The notes: generated from the sequence alone by a model not told the origin. Positions 1 through 9,682 are shown, counted from the stretch's first letter. The stretch: 64,000 nucleotides of DNA from Halalkalicoccus sp. CGA53 (GCF_036429475.1 NZ_CP144125.1:310001-374000); one strand, 5' to 3'. Numbers and translations are program-made.

Positions 1-576
1 ACCGAAGTAGGGGAGTGGACGCTCAAGTACGAGGGCGGGGCGGTGCAGTACCTCCGCTTCGACCCTCGATCGGGCGAGTCCGTCTACGTCGTCTCGACGA
101 AACAGCCGCCGGAACCCGCCGCGCTCGCGAGGGCGCTCTCGGATTACGACGCGTTCGTCGCGGCGTACAACGAGTACGTCGACTCGCTGTCGGGACTGCT
201 CGACGAGATACGAGGGGAGTTTCCCGAGCCGGCCTCGACCGAGGCGGTCGCCGCCGAACGCGACCGGATCGTCGACGGGATCGAGGAGACGTCCGACGCG
301 ATCGCCGGACAGCTCCACCGTCTCGACGGGAGCGAGTACGAGACGTTCACCGTCCGGGTTTCGGGGACCCGCTGGGAGCTGAAACGCGAGGGCGACGTCA
401 CCGCCTACCTCCGGATCGGGGGCGACGGCGGGGCCTACCTCCTCTCACAGTACGGTCCGCCCTCGGTGGAGGTCGTCCGTGAGCACGCTGGGGAGTTCGC
501 CGGGTTCGTCGACGCGTACAACGAGTACGTCGCCGATCTCGACGTCTCGCTCTCGAAGATCGACCTCGGTACCTAG
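1..576 (+). CDS. Acidic protein with a duplicated domain (5' partial)
   Basis: The reading frame is open from the first base, so the gene begins upstream of the window; a GTG at 43 is only an internal valine. The visible 191 residues hold two copies of one unit. Copy one reads WTLKYEGGAVQYLRF and later YDAFVAAYNEYVDSL; copy two reads WELKREGDVTAYLRI and later FAGFVDAYNEYVADL. A helical, Asp/Glu-rich linker joins them. No enzyme motif, signal peptide or membrane segment is visible, and I do not recognise the family. The stop overlaps the convergent cupin gene by 4 bp. Confidence 0.75.
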   Translation, partial: TEVGEWTLKYEGGAVQYLRFDPRSGESVYVVSTKQPPEPAALARALSDYDAFVAAYNEYVDSLSGLLDEIRGEFPEPASTEAVAAERDRIVDGIEETSDAIAGQLHRLDGSEYETFTVRVSGTRWELKREGDVTAYLRIGGDGGAYLLSQYGPPSVEVVREHAGEFAGFVDAYNEYVADLDVSLSKIDLGT

Positions 577-953
577 CCCTGAAAGCCCGCGAGCGCCCAG
601 CTCATCTCGTTGTCGCCCGTGGCCTCGATCAGGTCGGGCGCGCTCACGAGGACGAACGTGCTCTCCTCGTCGCCGTTTCTGATCTGTCGGGTCGAGTCGT
701 GGTCGATCCAGACGGCGTCGCCGGGGGAGAGCGAGACCGGTTCGTCGTCGACGACGACGCTCGCCTCGCCGTCGATCAGCACGTAGACCTCCTCGTGGCA
801 GTTCTCCGCGTGGTCGTGTTTCTGGCCGATCCAGCCCGGTTCGCACTTCGCGATCGTCACGCCGACCTGTTCGCAGTCGAGCGGTTCGCGCAGGAAGTGC
901 ATCGCCCCCGAGACCCGCTCGACGTCGGCGTAGTTCACCTTCCTGTATGCCAT
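573..953 (-). CDS. Small single-domain cupin protein
   Basis: A 126-residue protein with one cupin barrel. Motif 1 is seen as Gly40, His46, His48, Glu54/Glu55 and Gly62; motif 2 as the Pro-Gly-Asp at 77-79 followed by His85. These His and Glu positions normally bind one metal ion. Small cupins of this type act as sugar or amino-acid isomerases, dioxygenases or ligand sensors, and the sequence does not say which. The protein is cytoplasmic, with no signal or membrane segment. It is transcribed towards the first gene with a 4-bp overlap of ends, and stands alone on its strand. Confidence 0.8.
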   Translation of the reverse strand: MAYRKVNYADVERVSGAMHFLREPLDCEQVGVTIAKCEPGWIGQKHDHAENCHEEVYVLIDGEASVVVDDEPVSLSPGDAVWIDHDSTRQIRNGDEESTFVLVSAPDLIEATGDNEMSWALAGFQG

Positions 954-1069
954 ACCCCTCCGTAGGACCGGGTGACCTCTTACCTCTTTGCCCCCGGTCG
1001 TCCGTTCGGGGCGGTTGTTGATCCGAAGTCTTCCGCGCGAACTTTGACCCCATCCCTCGAATCCGGCCC

Positions 1070-1399
1070 GTGAACGTCCACGGCCACCCGGTCGGGGGTG
1101 TCGACGTCGGGCCCGAGACCCGGTGTGAGCACCACCACACCGCCCGCGACGTGATCGCGATCCGCTTTCGATGTTGTCTCACCTACTACCCCTGTTTCGC
1201 GTGCCACGAGACGAGCGCGGACCACGAGGCCGAGCGCTGGTCACGCGAGCAGTGGGATCGGGAGGCGGTGCTCTGTGGGGTCTGTGGGACCGAACTCACG
1301 ATCCGAGAGTACCTCGACTCCCCCGCTCGCTGTCCGACCTGCGAGGCGACGTTCAACCCCGGGTGTGTCGCTCACCACGACCGCTACTTCGAGCCCTGA
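1070..1399 (+). CDS. CHY-type zinc finger protein
   Basis: A 109-residue protein, most of it Cys/His clusters: CEHHH near residue 19, CCLTYYPCFACH near 34-45, CGVCG near 69 and CPTC near 88, ending in a CVAHHDRYF stretch. The order and spacing fit the CHY zinc finger family, which binds several zinc ions; in eukaryotes relatives include Hot13 and RING-linked CHY proteins. The role of the short archaeal forms is not known to me. The start is a GTG at 1070; no in-frame ATG precedes the first Cys cluster. It is probably a soluble metal-binding protein. Confidence 0.8.
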   Translation: MNVHGHPVGGVDVGPETRCEHHHTARDVIAIRFRCCLTYYPCFACHETSADHEAERWSREQWDREAVLCGVCGTELTIREYLDSPARCPTCEATFNPGCVAHHDRYFEP

Positions 1400-1447
1400 C
1401 TCCCGGCGGACCGGTGAGCTTTCGCCGATGCCCACTCCAGTGCCCGC

Positions 1448-1996
1448 ATGGACGACCCGCTCGCCTGGGAGACGCTCGACCGACGGATCACCTACCGCTG
1501 TCCCGGCTTCGACGTCGTCACCGAGGACGTCAGACTACCCGACGGGGAAGAGACGGAGTTCGACTACCTCTCGGAGCCCGAGAGCGTCTGTATCCTGCCG
1601 TTCACGCCCGAGGGAGACGTGGTCTGCATCGAGGAGTGGCGACAGGCCGTCTCGCGGGTGAGCTACGGTCTCCCGGTCGGCGGGGTCGAACCCGGGGACA
1701 CGGACCTGGAGGCGGCTGCCGGTCGCGAGCTGGCCGAGGAGACGGGCCACGAAGCGGAGTCGCTCTCTCCCTTGCTCACCGTCGAGCCCGCCAACGGTAT
1801 CGCGGACTCGGTGATGCACTTCTTCGTCGCCCGGGGCTGTCGCGACCGCGCCGAACAGCGACTCGACTTCGACGAGAGCATCCGCGTCAGCACCACGACG
1901 TTTCCCGACCTCCGCGAGGCGGTCGCCGCGGGCGAAGTGAGAGATGGAAGAACGGTACTCGCGCTCTCGTACTACGAGGCGTTCGCCGGTCGATGA
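1448..1996 (+). CDS. Nudix hydrolase, ADP-ribose pyrophosphatase-like
   Basis: A 182-residue Nudix protein. The Nudix box lies at residues 79-100 and ends in RELAEETG (93-100), which supplies the metal-binding Glu residues. The first Glu of the consensus is Thr85 here (the box reads GGVEPGDTDLEAAAG before the RE), a mild departure. The hydrophobic N-terminal strands and the region after the box resemble ADP-ribose pyrophosphatases (NudF-like), which split ADP-ribose into AMP and ribose 5-phosphate. It starts at ATG 1448 and stands alone. Substrate is inferred from general resemblance only. Confidence 0.8.
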   Translation: MDDPLAWETLDRRITYRCPGFDVVTEDVRLPDGEETEFDYLSEPESVCILPFTPEGDVVCIEEWRQAVSRVSYGLPVGGVEPGDTDLEAAAGRELAEETGHEAESLSPLLTVEPANGIADSVMHFFVARGCRDRAEQRLDFDESIRVSTTTFPDLREAVAAGEVRDGRTVLALSYYEAFAGR

Positions 1997-2093
1997 GACG
2001 GGTCGATGGTGACGGGTCAGGAGCGCTCGGGAGCGCTATACAGGTCACGTAGCAGAGGTTATGCTCCGGGCGGGTGGAGTCCCGTCGAGAGAG

Positions 2094-2321
2094 ATGACGA
2101 CTCGTGCCCACGCCACCGATCCCGCGTCGTCCCGCCCCCGCGTCGAACCGGAGCCATCGTCGGACCACCCCGCGAGCGCCCTCAGGACGGACGTGGTTCG
2201 CTACAGCGGCGAGGCCGACCGGTGTACGATCTCCCCCCGGGACTGCGACGACGACGATCGACTGGTGACCTGGATCAGCGTCGACCTCGAGGCCGTCGTG
2301 GACCTCGGGGCCGTCCGGTAG
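2094..2321 (+). CDS. Small haloarchaeal protein, DUF7511-like
   Basis: A 75-residue acidic protein starting at the ATG in MTTRAHATD; an earlier in-frame ATG at 2061 would add 11 residues of non-acidic sequence and looks less likely. The C-terminal 45 residues (VVRYSGEADRCTI, then RLVTWISVDLEAVVDL) match my memory of a short halobacterial family listed as DUF7511, of unknown function. It has one Cys pair near the middle and no membrane segment. The N-terminal third is Pro/Ser-rich and probably disordered. Confidence 0.55.
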   Translation: MTTRAHATDPASSRPRVEPEPSSDHPASALRTDVVRYSGEADRCTISPRDCDDDDRLVTWISVDLEAVVDLGAVR

Positions 2322-2382
2322 ACCGAACGGCTGAGGTCTCGGGCCTGCGACCGTCGTCCGCGCGCGGTCGAAGAGGGTGGGC

Positions 2383-2565
2383 TCACCCGTTCGAGTCGGG
2401 TCCGATCCGTCTGCCGAGTCGGTACCCGAAGAACACCGCCGGCACGAGCAGGGCGACGAGGACCAGCGAGCCGAGCGGCGAGGCGTCCAGCACCGAGACC
2501 GCGATCGCGAACACGACGAGGAGACCCGCCAACCCCAGCATGAGCTTCCACGGTTCAACGGCCAT
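2383..2565 (-). CDS. Small two-helix membrane protein
   Basis: A 60-residue protein beginning MAVEPWKLMLG. Two hydrophobic segments, about residues 6-24 and 29-46, are joined by a short DASPLG turn and followed by an Arg-rich tail (GYRLGRRIGPDSNG), suggesting two transmembrane helices. I chose the ATG at 2565 because the upstream extension is Arg-rich and unlike haloarchaeal coding sequence. Function unknown; no partner gene on the same strand. Confidence 0.55.
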   Translation of the reverse strand: MAVEPWKLMLGLAGLLVVFAIAVSVLDASPLGSLVLVALLVPAVFFGYRLGRRIGPDSNG

Positions 2566-2813
2566 ACCGCGACATCGGGGGCGACGGGCGTAACCGTATC
2601 GACACGCCGGGGACCGATCCACACCTCCGATCGTAGGGTGATGCTGGCTACGGCGACGGTCGACCCGGGCAGCAGCCGGAACGAGACGCTTTCACGTCAG
2701 GGGTGACTGTGGGCGGTATGAACGGTATCGGAGCGGATCTGCCCGCGCGGACTCCATCGGGGTGCGACGGGACGCTCTCTCTCCGGAGGGGAAAAGAATC
2801 GCACACTCCCACC

Positions 2814-2818
2814 GGAGG
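2814..2818 (+). promoter_or_regulatory. Shine-Dalgarno site of tgtA
   Basis: GGAGG lies 11 nt before the ATG of tgtA. It supports that start and shows this transcript has a leader, unlike many genes in the window. Confidence 0.5.
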
Positions 2819-2829
2819 AGCGTAGACCG

Positions 2830-4341
2830 ATGCGCGATATCTTCGAGGTACGCGGACAGGACGCCGCCGGACGCCTCGGCACGCTCTCGGTGCCCCGAGC
2901 GGGGCTCACCGTCGAGACGCCCGCGCTGCTCCCCGTGGTGAACCCCCACCTCCAGACGGTCGCCCCGCGACGGCTCGCCGACGAGTTCGGCGCGGAGATC
3001 CTCATCACGAACTCCTACATCCTCCACGGCAGCGACGACCTGCGCGAGGAGGTTACGGAGAGAGGACTCCACGACCTGCTCGACTTCCCCGGCGCGATCA
3101 TGACCGACTCGGGTTCGTTCCAGCTCGCGGAGTACGGCGAGATCGACGTCACCTCGGAGGAGATCCTCGCCTTCCAGCGCGAGATCGGTTCGGACATCGG
3201 AACTCCGGTGGACATCCCGACGCCGCCGGACGTCGACCGCGAGCGGGCCGTAGAGGAGCTCCGGATCACACAGGACCGTCTTGAGCGGGCGGAGGGCTTC
3301 GACGCGGGTGATATGCTTCTCTCCGCGCCGATCCAGGGCTCGACACAGCTCGACCTCCGGACCGAGGCCGCCCGCCACGCCTACGGGACCGACCTCGACG
3401 TCTTCCCCGTCGGCGCGGTCGTCCCGCTGATGAACGCCTACCGGTTCGACGACGTGGTCGAGGTCGTCGCCGCCGCGAAAGGCGGACTCGGTGCGGACGC
3501 CCCGGTCCACCTCTTCGGGGCGGGCCACCCGATGCTGTTCGCGCTCGCGGTCGCCTGCGGCTGCGACCTCTTCGACTCGGCGGCCTACGCCCTCTACGCC
3601 CGCGACGGCCGTTATCTCACGGTCCGGGGTACCCGCCACTTGGACGAGCTAACGGAGTTTCCCTGTGCCTGTTCGGTCTGTACCGAACACACGCCGGAGT
3701 CGCTGCGCGAGCGGTCGAACCGCGACCGGGAACGGCTGCTCGCCGAGCACAACCTCCACGTCTCGTTCGCAGAGATCCGACGGATCAAGGCGGCGATCCG
3801 GTCCGGCACCCTGCTCGAACTCGTCGAGACGCGCGCCCGGGCGCACCCGACGATGCTCGACGGCTACCGCGCGCTGGTAGGGCACGCGGAGTGGCTCGAA
3901 GCGAGCGACCCGGCCTCGAAGGACGCCTTCTTCTACCTCTCGGACGAGAGCGCCCGTCGGCCCGAAGTGCTGAGACACCACGACCGTCTCTCGCGGCTCT
4001 CGGTCCCGGATCGGCTCCTCTTGGTCGCGGAGGATACCCCGGCGAGTACGGAAGGGTTCGACGAGGTCTGGACCCTGCGCCCACCGCTCGGTCCCGTCCC
4101 TCCCGAACTCACGGAGACCTATCCGTGCAACGCGGAGCTCCCCGCCCGACTCGACACGGATGCGTACGAGGCCGCCGCGGAGGGGATCACGGCGCTGTCC
4201 ACCGCGCATCCCGACCTTGAGATCACGCTCGTCCACGACGGCTGGCCGGCCTCGGCGCGTTCGCGGCTCCCCGAGGGTGTCGAGTGCGCTCGGGCGGAAC
4301 CGACGGATAGTTCCGCGACAGGGGCCGAGAAGGGGCAATGA
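2830..4341 (+). CDS. tgtA: tRNA-guanine(15) transglycosylase (archaeosine pathway)
   Basis: A 503-residue archaeal TGT that exchanges guanine-15 of tRNA for preQ0, the first tRNA-linked step to archaeosine. The catalytic domain shows the MTDSGSFQ motif with active-site Asp93, and the zinc site CACSVCTEH near residue 279. The remaining C-terminal part (about 340-503) corresponds to the extra domains of archaeal TGT, although the split protein leaves the final PUA domain to the next gene product or to a short tail. It overlaps arcS by ATGA (4338-4341), so the two are translationally coupled. Confidence 0.95.
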   Translation: MRDIFEVRGQDAAGRLGTLSVPRAGLTVETPALLPVVNPHLQTVAPRRLADEFGAEILITNSYILHGSDDLREEVTERGLHDLLDFPGAIMTDSGSFQLAEYGEIDVTSEEILAFQREIGSDIGTPVDIPTPPDVDRERAVEELRITQDRLERAEGFDAGDMLLSAPIQGSTQLDLRTEAARHAYGTDLDVFPVGAVVPLMNAYRFDDVVEVVAAAKGGLGADAPVHLFGAGHPMLFALAVACGCDLFDSAAYALYARDGRYLTVRGTRHLDELTEFPCACSVCTEHTPESLRERSNRDRERLLAEHNLHVSFAEIRRIKAAIRSGTLLELVETRARAHPTMLDGYRALVGHAEWLEASDPASKDAFFYLSDESARRPEVLRHHDRLSRLSVPDRLLLVAEDTPASTEGFDEVWTLRPPLGPVPPELTETYPCNAELPARLDTDAYEAAAEGITALSTAHPDLEITLVHDGWPASARSRLPEGVECARAEPTDSSATGAEKGQ

Positions 4342-6089
4342 CCGAGTTCTTCGAGGTCCACGAGCGCGACGGCGCGGCGCGGCTGGGCGAACTCCGCCTC
4401 GCCGAGTCGCTCCCGACACCGGCGCTCGCCGATAACGTCCTCCGGGACGCGGGAAGCCTCTGGGAAGCAGAGCACGAGCACCCGGAGGGGAGCGAGGAGC
4501 ACGTCACGATGCTTCCCCACAGAGGGTTCCCGCCGGGGACCGACCCCGAGGTCGAGGCGGCGTTCGCCGTCGACTACCCAGAAACCGAGTTCGCGAGCGG
4601 CGCGGTCGTCTCGCCGGGCACCGCACGGGACCACGGCGCGGACGTCTACGCGCTCTCGACGGCCCAGGGCGTGGTCGGCCACGCGAGCGCGTTCGTCGAG
4701 ACGATACTCGAACTCAAGGAGGCGACCCCCGCCGACACCGCGCTCTACCTCTCGGGCGTCGCGACGCCCGCGAACGCCGCGCTGCTCGCCTACGCCGGGA
4801 TCGACCTGGTCGACGCCGTCCGCGCGGCCGTCCGCGGCACCGAAGGACGGTACCTGTCGACCGATGGAGCGCAGTTCCTCTCGGATCTTGAGGAACTCCC
4901 GTGCCCGTGTCCAGCCTGTGCCAGACCGATCTCGGAGTTCACCCGCGAGCACTGCGCGGAGCACAACGCGAACGCCCTACGTGCCGAACTCGCGAGGGTC
5001 CGGGCACGGATCAGGGAGGGAACTCTGAGGAACTACGTCGAGGGGCAGGTCAGACACAGCACGTGGCAGACGGCGGCCTTCCGGACGCTCGACACGCAGT
5101 GGGGCTACCTCGAGGAACGGACGCCGATCTACCGTCGCTCCGGACTGCTCGCGACGACCGAGGACGCCCTGCACAGGGTAGAGATCCAGCGCTTCGCCGA
5201 CCGGGTGACCGCTCGATACCGGAGCCGGTTCGACGCCCCCCTCGTCCTCGTTCCCTGCTCGGCGACGAAGCCCTACAGCGACTCCCAGAGCCACGGCCAG
5301 TTCCACGACGCGATCCGGTACAGAGGCCACGTCGTCTCGATGACCTCGCCGATCGGGGTCGTCCCACAGGAACTCGAGTGTACCTACCCCGCCCAGCACT
5401 ACGATTCTGCAGTAACTGGCCGGTGGTCCGAAGAGGAGATCGGCTTCGTCGCCGAGGTGCTCGAGCGATACCTCACGCGCAACGAGTACCCGAGAGTGAT
5501 CGCACACGTCCCGGAGGAGGGGTACAGAGAGATCGTCGAACGCGCGACGGGGGCGCTCGGGATCGATCCTGAGTTCACCGTCGAAGACCACCCGACGACC
5601 GACGAGTCGCTGACGAGCCTGAGCGTGGCGCTCTCCGGCGAGCCCCAGTACCGGAAGCGAGAGCGCCAGCACAACACTGTCAAAGCGCTCGCGGACGTCC
5701 AGTTCGGCGAGGGTGCTGGCGAGACGCTCTTTCCGGACATCGTGACCGAGAGCCGCTACCCGAAGCTGCGGGCGCACGACCGGGATGGAGACCAGCTGGC
5801 GGCGATGGTCCCGCAGTACGGGACGCTCTCACTCACGCTCGCCGGGGCTCGGCGGTGGGTCGAGAGCGAGGTGGCCGTGAAACGGGTGGCGATCGACGGC
5901 TTCGTCCCGCGCGGGACGGTGCTCGCGCCGGGGGTCCTCGACGCGGACCCCGAGATCAGGGTCGGGGACGAGGTCGTCGTCGAGGGTCCGCGCGCGTTCG
6001 CGATCGGGCGGGCGGAGATGTTCGGCAGGGAGATGGCCGAGAGCACGCGCGGCGTAGCGGTCGACGTCCGTCACGTCGAGGAGCGGTAG
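4338..6089 (+). CDS. arcS: Archaeosine synthase subunit ArcS (TgtA2)
   Basis: A 583-residue TGT paralogue. It keeps the TGT-like fold and a Cys cluster (CPCPAC near residue 191) but lacks the TGT DSGSFQ motif. The ArcS signature [14 protein letters not shown] is present at about residue 307, and a PUA RNA-binding domain fills about 505-583. ArcS adds lysine to preQ0 in tRNA; a radical SAM partner, RaSEA, then releases archaeosine. That partner is encoded at 18587-19663. It is coupled to tgtA by a 4-bp overlap. Confidence 0.95.
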   Translation: MTEFFEVHERDGAARLGELRLAESLPTPALADNVLRDAGSLWEAEHEHPEGSEEHVTMLPHRGFPPGTDPEVEAAFAVDYPETEFASGAVVSPGTARDHGADVYALSTAQGVVGHASAFVETILELKEATPADTALYLSGVATPANAALLAYAGIDLVDAVRAAVRGTEGRYLSTDGAQFLSDLEELPCPCPACARPISEFTREHCAEHNANALRAELARVRARIREGTLRNYVEGQVRHSTWQTAAFRTLDTQWGYLEERTPIYRRSGLLATTEDALHRVEIQRFADRVTARYRSRFDAPLVLVPCSATKPYSDSQSHGQFHDAIRYRGHVVSMTSPIGVVPQELECTYPAQHYDSAVTGRWSEEEIGFVAEVLERYLTRNEYPRVIAHVPEEGYREIVERATGALGIDPEFTVEDHPTTDESLTSLSVALSGEPQYRKRERQHNTVKALADVQFGEGAGETLFPDIVTESRYPKLRAHDRDGDQLAAMVPQYGTLSLTLAGARRWVESEVAVKRVAIDGFVPRGTVLAPGVLDADPEIRVGDEVVVEGPRAFAIGRAEMFGREMAESTRGVAVDVRHVEER

Positions 6090-6136
6090 CGCTCGGCGAG
6101 GGACGGATTCATACCCGCTCCGTCCCTCGTCGGGAC

Positions 6137-6652
6137 ATGATCGAGACGGGCGATTCGGTACCCGAGTTCACGCTGCCGATGGTCACACCCGAACTCGCAG
6201 CGCGCGCCGAACGTGGGTCGTACACCTCCGACGACGTCGAGACGTTCTCGGTGGCCGACGCACTCGACCACGGACCGGTGGTCGTCGCGACGTTCCCGGG
6301 GGTCTATTCGCGGACCTGCACGCGAGAGCTCTGCGAGCTTCGCGACTGGATCGACGACCTGACCGACCTCGACGCGGCCGTCTACGGGCTGAGCGTCGAC
6401 ACGCCGTGGTCACAGCTCGCCTTTATCGACGAGTACGACCTCTCCTATCCGTTGCTCTCGACGTTCTCCTCCGACCTCCCCGACGAGCTGGGGATCCGCC
6501 GAACGTCGGGTGTGCTCGCGGGGATCACCGGCCGGGTCGTGCTCGTGATCGCGCCGGATCGCACGGTCGTCTACGCCTGGGAGACCGAGGAGTCGCTCAC
6601 CTTTCCCGACCTGGAGGCGATCGAGGACGCGATCGCGTCGGCCGAGGGGTAG
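6137..6652 (+). CDS. Peroxiredoxin, PrxQ/BCP-like
   Basis: A 171-residue AhpC/TSA-fold protein. The peroxidatic motif is FPGVYSRTC with Cys61, followed four residues later by Cys66 (CTRELC), the spacing of PrxQ/BCP enzymes that form an intramolecular disulphide. It would reduce peroxides in the cytoplasm using a thioredoxin-like donor. The ATG at 6137 starts the protein at MIETGDSVPEFTLP, the usual beginning for the family. No redox partner is adjacent. Confidence 0.85.
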   Translation: MIETGDSVPEFTLPMVTPELAARAERGSYTSDDVETFSVADALDHGPVVVATFPGVYSRTCTRELCELRDWIDDLTDLDAAVYGLSVDTPWSQLAFIDEYDLSYPLLSTFSSDLPDELGIRRTSGVLAGITGRVVLVIAPDRTVVYAWETEESLTFPDLEAIEDAIASAEG

Positions 6653-6691
6653 GGCGGCCGGTTATTTGTCGTCGGCGTCCGTTGACCCGGT

Positions 6692-7072
6692 ATGGAGCCG
6701 ATCAGCCTCGTCGTGCCGGAGGAGCTCGTCTCGGCGCTCCCCGAGGGGAGCGAGGACGCGGTCGTGGCGATGGACCGCGAGATAACCCAGTACGAGACGT
6801 ACATCAACGACGCGATCGGATCGGACGAGGGGGAGGCGGCGGCCGCGGCGGCGGACGTGCTCGACCGCCTCACCGAGCGGTGGGAGGAGTACGACGGCTA
6901 CATCGTCGAACTGCGCGCGTGGGGCCAGTCCTCGATCTACGCGGAGGTCTGGTGTGACTTCCAGTACGCGCTGATCCAACAGCTCTACGACCACGAGGAG
7001 CTGGCGGACGCGCTCGACCGGGAGCGAAACGCCCGAATCGTCGACGACGGAATCCGCCTCGGCGACCGGTAG
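6692..7072 (+). CDS. Conserved-looking acidic protein of unknown function
   Basis: A 126-residue, strongly acidic, mainly helical protein. It begins with a strand-like segment (ISLVVPEELV) and then has an alanine-rich helix (about 51-60) and an aromatic stretch (WEEYDGYIVELRAWGQSSIYAEVWCDF). No catalytic motif, signal or membrane segment is seen. A TATA-like ttattt lies about 28 nt before the ATG, which suggests a leaderless transcript. The stop is 2 nt before the next gene, so both are probably one transcript. I do not recognise the family. Confidence 0.65.
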   Translation: MEPISLVVPEELVSALPEGSEDAVVAMDREITQYETYINDAIGSDEGEAAAAAADVLDRLTERWEEYDGYIVELRAWGQSSIYAEVWCDFQYALIQQLYDHEELADALDRERNARIVDDGIRLGDR

Positions 7073-7074
7073 CG

Positions 7075-7539
7075 ATGCGACGCGACACCCAGCTTCGCCG
7101 TTCGCTGCGGGCGAAAGGTGGGGAGCGAGAGCGCCGCTGGGTCGACGGCGGCGCGGTCGCGGTCGGGCTCTCGGTCGTGCTCGTCGCGGTCGGGCTCTCC
7201 GTGATCGGGCCGCTCACCCCCGAGACTGGCGTGGCCGTGACCGCGGGCTGTCTGCTCGCCGGAGTTGCGCTCTCGGGCTACTTCGCCGCACCTTCGGCGG
7301 GATCGGGGGCGCTCCACGGCGTGTTAGTCGTCGCCTGTTCTGGCGTCCTGATGGGTGTCGCCGCCGGGTCGACCGCACTCGGCGAGGGCTCGCCCGAGCG
7401 AGTGGTTCTCTACGGCCTCCTCGCGAGCGAGGGGCCGCTCGCGCTCGCGGTCGTATCGCTCGCGACGCTCGCCACGGGGGCGGTCGTCGCGGAGGTCGTC
7501 GCCAGGATCCGGTCGATGGCGCTCGCCGCCGACGCCTGA
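7075..7539 (+). CDS. Four-helix membrane protein of unknown function
   Basis: A 154-residue protein with a basic, Arg-rich N terminus (RRDTQLRRSLRAKGGERERRW) and four hydrophobic helices at about residues 24-43, 51-70, 77-98 and 115-147. The charge distribution suggests a cytoplasmic N terminus. It follows the previous acidic gene with only 2 nt between, which hints at a joint role, but no known family is evident. Confidence 0.65.
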   Translation: MRRDTQLRRSLRAKGGERERRWVDGGAVAVGLSVVLVAVGLSVIGPLTPETGVAVTAGCLLAGVALSGYFAAPSAGSGALHGVLVVACSGVLMGVAAGSTALGEGSPERVVLYGLLASEGPLALAVVSLATLATGAVVAEVVARIRSMALAADA

Positions 7540-7543
7540 GAAG

Positions 7544-7552
7544 GCTTTTTAC
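7544..7552 (+). promoter_or_regulatory. TATA-like promoter of the GH32 gene
   Basis: A pyrimidine-T run, gcttttta, is centred about 28 nt before the ATG at 7576, the spacing expected for a leaderless archaeal transcript. Confidence 0.5.
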
Positions 7553-7575
7553 TCCGACCCCGGTACCTACTCGGA

Positions 7576-9636
7576 ATGGATCGGTCCTCGCCCGCGGTCG
7601 GTTGCCCCTTCCTCGACGCGCTCTCGCCGGCCCAGCGGGCGGTCTACGCCGACGTCCCGTTCAAGACGACGCCGGTCACGTTCGACGCGCTCTCGACCGA
7701 CGACCACGACCTGCTCTGGTGGCACCAAGAGGAGCCCCTCGCGATCACCGACGAGCTCTACGCCCACCGCGAGCGGCTCCTCCCGTACCTGCGTGAGGGT
7801 GGTGGCCTCCTGCTGACCGGACGCGCGCTCTCGGCGGTGGCCGCGCTCGGCGTCGACCCGGTCCCGCCGGACGTGACTGGGGTGGACGAGGAACCGACCG
7901 GGCCGCTTCCGAAGGCCCGGTACACCGACCACCCGCTCTTCTCGGGGTTCGACGAACGGGCGTTCACCGCGGAACACGCCCCATTCGCCCGCTACGAAGG
8001 GATCCTCCCCGAGCGTGGCGAACCGCTCGCGGCGACCGCCCGCGGGAGCGGGGACGCCTACGGCCAGCTTCCGATTGTCGTCTGGCGGGTCGGCCGGGGA
8101 GCGGTCCTCGGGATCGGTTCGTTCGTCTCGGTCGGGGACGCCTTCAGCGAGCGACGAGATCTCCTGCTCTCGAACGCGATCGACTGTCTCGCACGACCGG
8201 AGGAGCTCCCGGAGCGGCCCCAGGACGTCCCCGCCCTCGGCGAACTGCGAGCCACGCTCGCGGGCGACCACCACCGTCCGAGCTACCACCTCACCGCGCC
8301 GGCGAACTGGCTCAACGACCCGAACGGTCTGATCCGCTGGAACGGCCAGTACCACGTCTTCTACCAGTACAACCCGGGCGGCCCACACCACGGGACGATC
8401 CACTGGGGTCACGCCTCCAGTACGGATCTCGTCCGCTGGCGGGACGAACCGGTCGCGCTCACGCCGTCGCCGAACGGCCCCGACCGCGACGGCTGCTGGT
8501 CGGGCTGTGCGGTCGACGACGACGGGACGCCGACGCTCGTCTACACCGGCGGGCGGGAGCGGAGACAGCTGCCCTGCCTCGCGACGAGCGACGATCCCGA
8601 GCTCCGGACGTGGGAGAAGTACGAGGCGAACCCGGTGATCGGACTCCCGCCGGAGGAGCCGCCCCTGCTCTCGACTGACCACTGGGAGACGGAGTTCCGC
8701 GACCACGCGCTCTGGCGCGAAGAGGGGATCTGGCACCACCTGATCGGTTCGGGCACCGACGCGGGCATCGGCGTCGTCCTCCACTACACGGGCACGGACC
8801 TCGACAGCTGGCAGTACCAGGGGCCGATCCTCGCCGGCGAGCCGGGCGAGGGCCACATGTGGGAGTGTCCGGAGCTGCTCGGGTTCGCCGACCGCGACCT
8901 GCTTCACGTCTCGAACTACGACGAGGTGCGCTACTTCATCGGCTCGTTCGACGCCGAGCGCGGCCGCTTCGACCGCGAGTCGACCGGACTGCTCGACCAC
9001 GGCGACTTCTACGCCCCGCAATCGCTCGCCGACGGGGATCGGTACCTCACCTGGGGGTGGCTCCCCGAGGCCCGCGGCGCGCGAGAGCAGTGGGAGGCCG
9101 GCTGGTCCGGCTGTCTCTCGCTCCCGCGCGAACTCTCGGTCGAGGGGGGCGAACTCCGCCAGCGTCCCGCCCCGGAACTGGAGGGCTTACGGGGCGAACG
9201 CCACGAGTTCGACCTCGCGGTCGAACCGGGTACCGAAACCGAACTCCCGATCCGCGGACGCTCGCTCGAGCTCACTGTTGATATCGATCTCGGTGACGCC
9301 GAATCGATCGAGATCGCCTGCTTCGCCTCGCCGGACGGCGACGAACGGGCGACGATCCGCTACACCGGCGAGGAGCTCCTGATCGACCGGAGCCGGGTAG
9401 GGGGACCGGGCACGGTCGAGGAGCCGGTCGTCGCCCCGGCGGAGGACCTGACCGATCCGCTCACGCTCAGGGCGTTCGTCGACTGCTCAGTCGTGGAGCT
9501 GTTCGCGAACGAGCGGCGCTGTCTCACCGGGCGGGTGTATCCGGAGCGCGAGGACGGTGATCGGCTCTCCGTCTCGGCCGAGGGTGGTTCGGCGCACGTG
9601 TCGATGGCGGTCTGGCCGCTCGATTCGATCTGGTGA
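7576..9636 (+). CDS. GH32 beta-fructosidase with an N-terminal amidotransferase-like domain
   Basis: A 686-residue protein. Residues about 1-225 form an extra alpha/beta domain with glutamine-amidotransferase or ThuA-like features (LLPYLREGGGLLLTG, GRGAVLGIGSFVSVGDAF). Residues about 235-530 are the GH32 five-bladed propeller: WLNDPNG with nucleophile Asp248, FRD with Asp376, and WECPELLG with acid/base Glu430. A beta-sandwich follows to the end. It should hydrolyse sucrose, inulin or levan. There is no Sec or Tat signal, so it probably acts in the cytoplasm. A GH68 enzyme lies nearby on the other strand. The function of the N-terminal domain is not evident. Confidence 0.9.
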   Translation: MDRSSPAVGCPFLDALSPAQRAVYADVPFKTTPVTFDALSTDDHDLLWWHQEEPLAITDELYAHRERLLPYLREGGGLLLTGRALSAVAALGVDPVPPDVTGVDEEPTGPLPKARYTDHPLFSGFDERAFTAEHAPFARYEGILPERGEPLAATARGSGDAYGQLPIVVWRVGRGAVLGIGSFVSVGDAFSERRDLLLSNAIDCLARPEELPERPQDVPALGELRATLAGDHHRPSYHLTAPANWLNDPNGLIRWNGQYHVFYQYNPGGPHHGTIHWGHASSTDLVRWRDEPVALTPSPNGPDRDGCWSGCAVDDDGTPTLVYTGGRERRQLPCLATSDDPELRTWEKYEANPVIGLPPEEPPLLSTDHWETEFRDHALWREEGIWHHLIGSGTDAGIGVVLHYTGTDLDSWQYQGPILAGEPGEGHMWECPELLGFADRDLLHVSNYDEVRYFIGSFDAERGRFDRESTGLLDHGDFYAPQSLADGDRYLTWGWLPEARGAREQWEAGWSGCLSLPRELSVEGGELRQRPAPELEGLRGERHEFDLAVEPGTETELPIRGRSLELTVDIDLGDAESIEIACFASPDGDERATIRYTGEELLIDRSRVGGPGTVEEPVVAPAEDLTDPLTLRAFVDCSVVELFANERRCLTGRVYPEREDGDRLSVSAEGGSAHVSMAVWPLDSIW

Positions 9637-9682
9637 GCCGGATCGGGTCGACTCCGTGATAACCGGGTTCGGGCCGGCTCAT

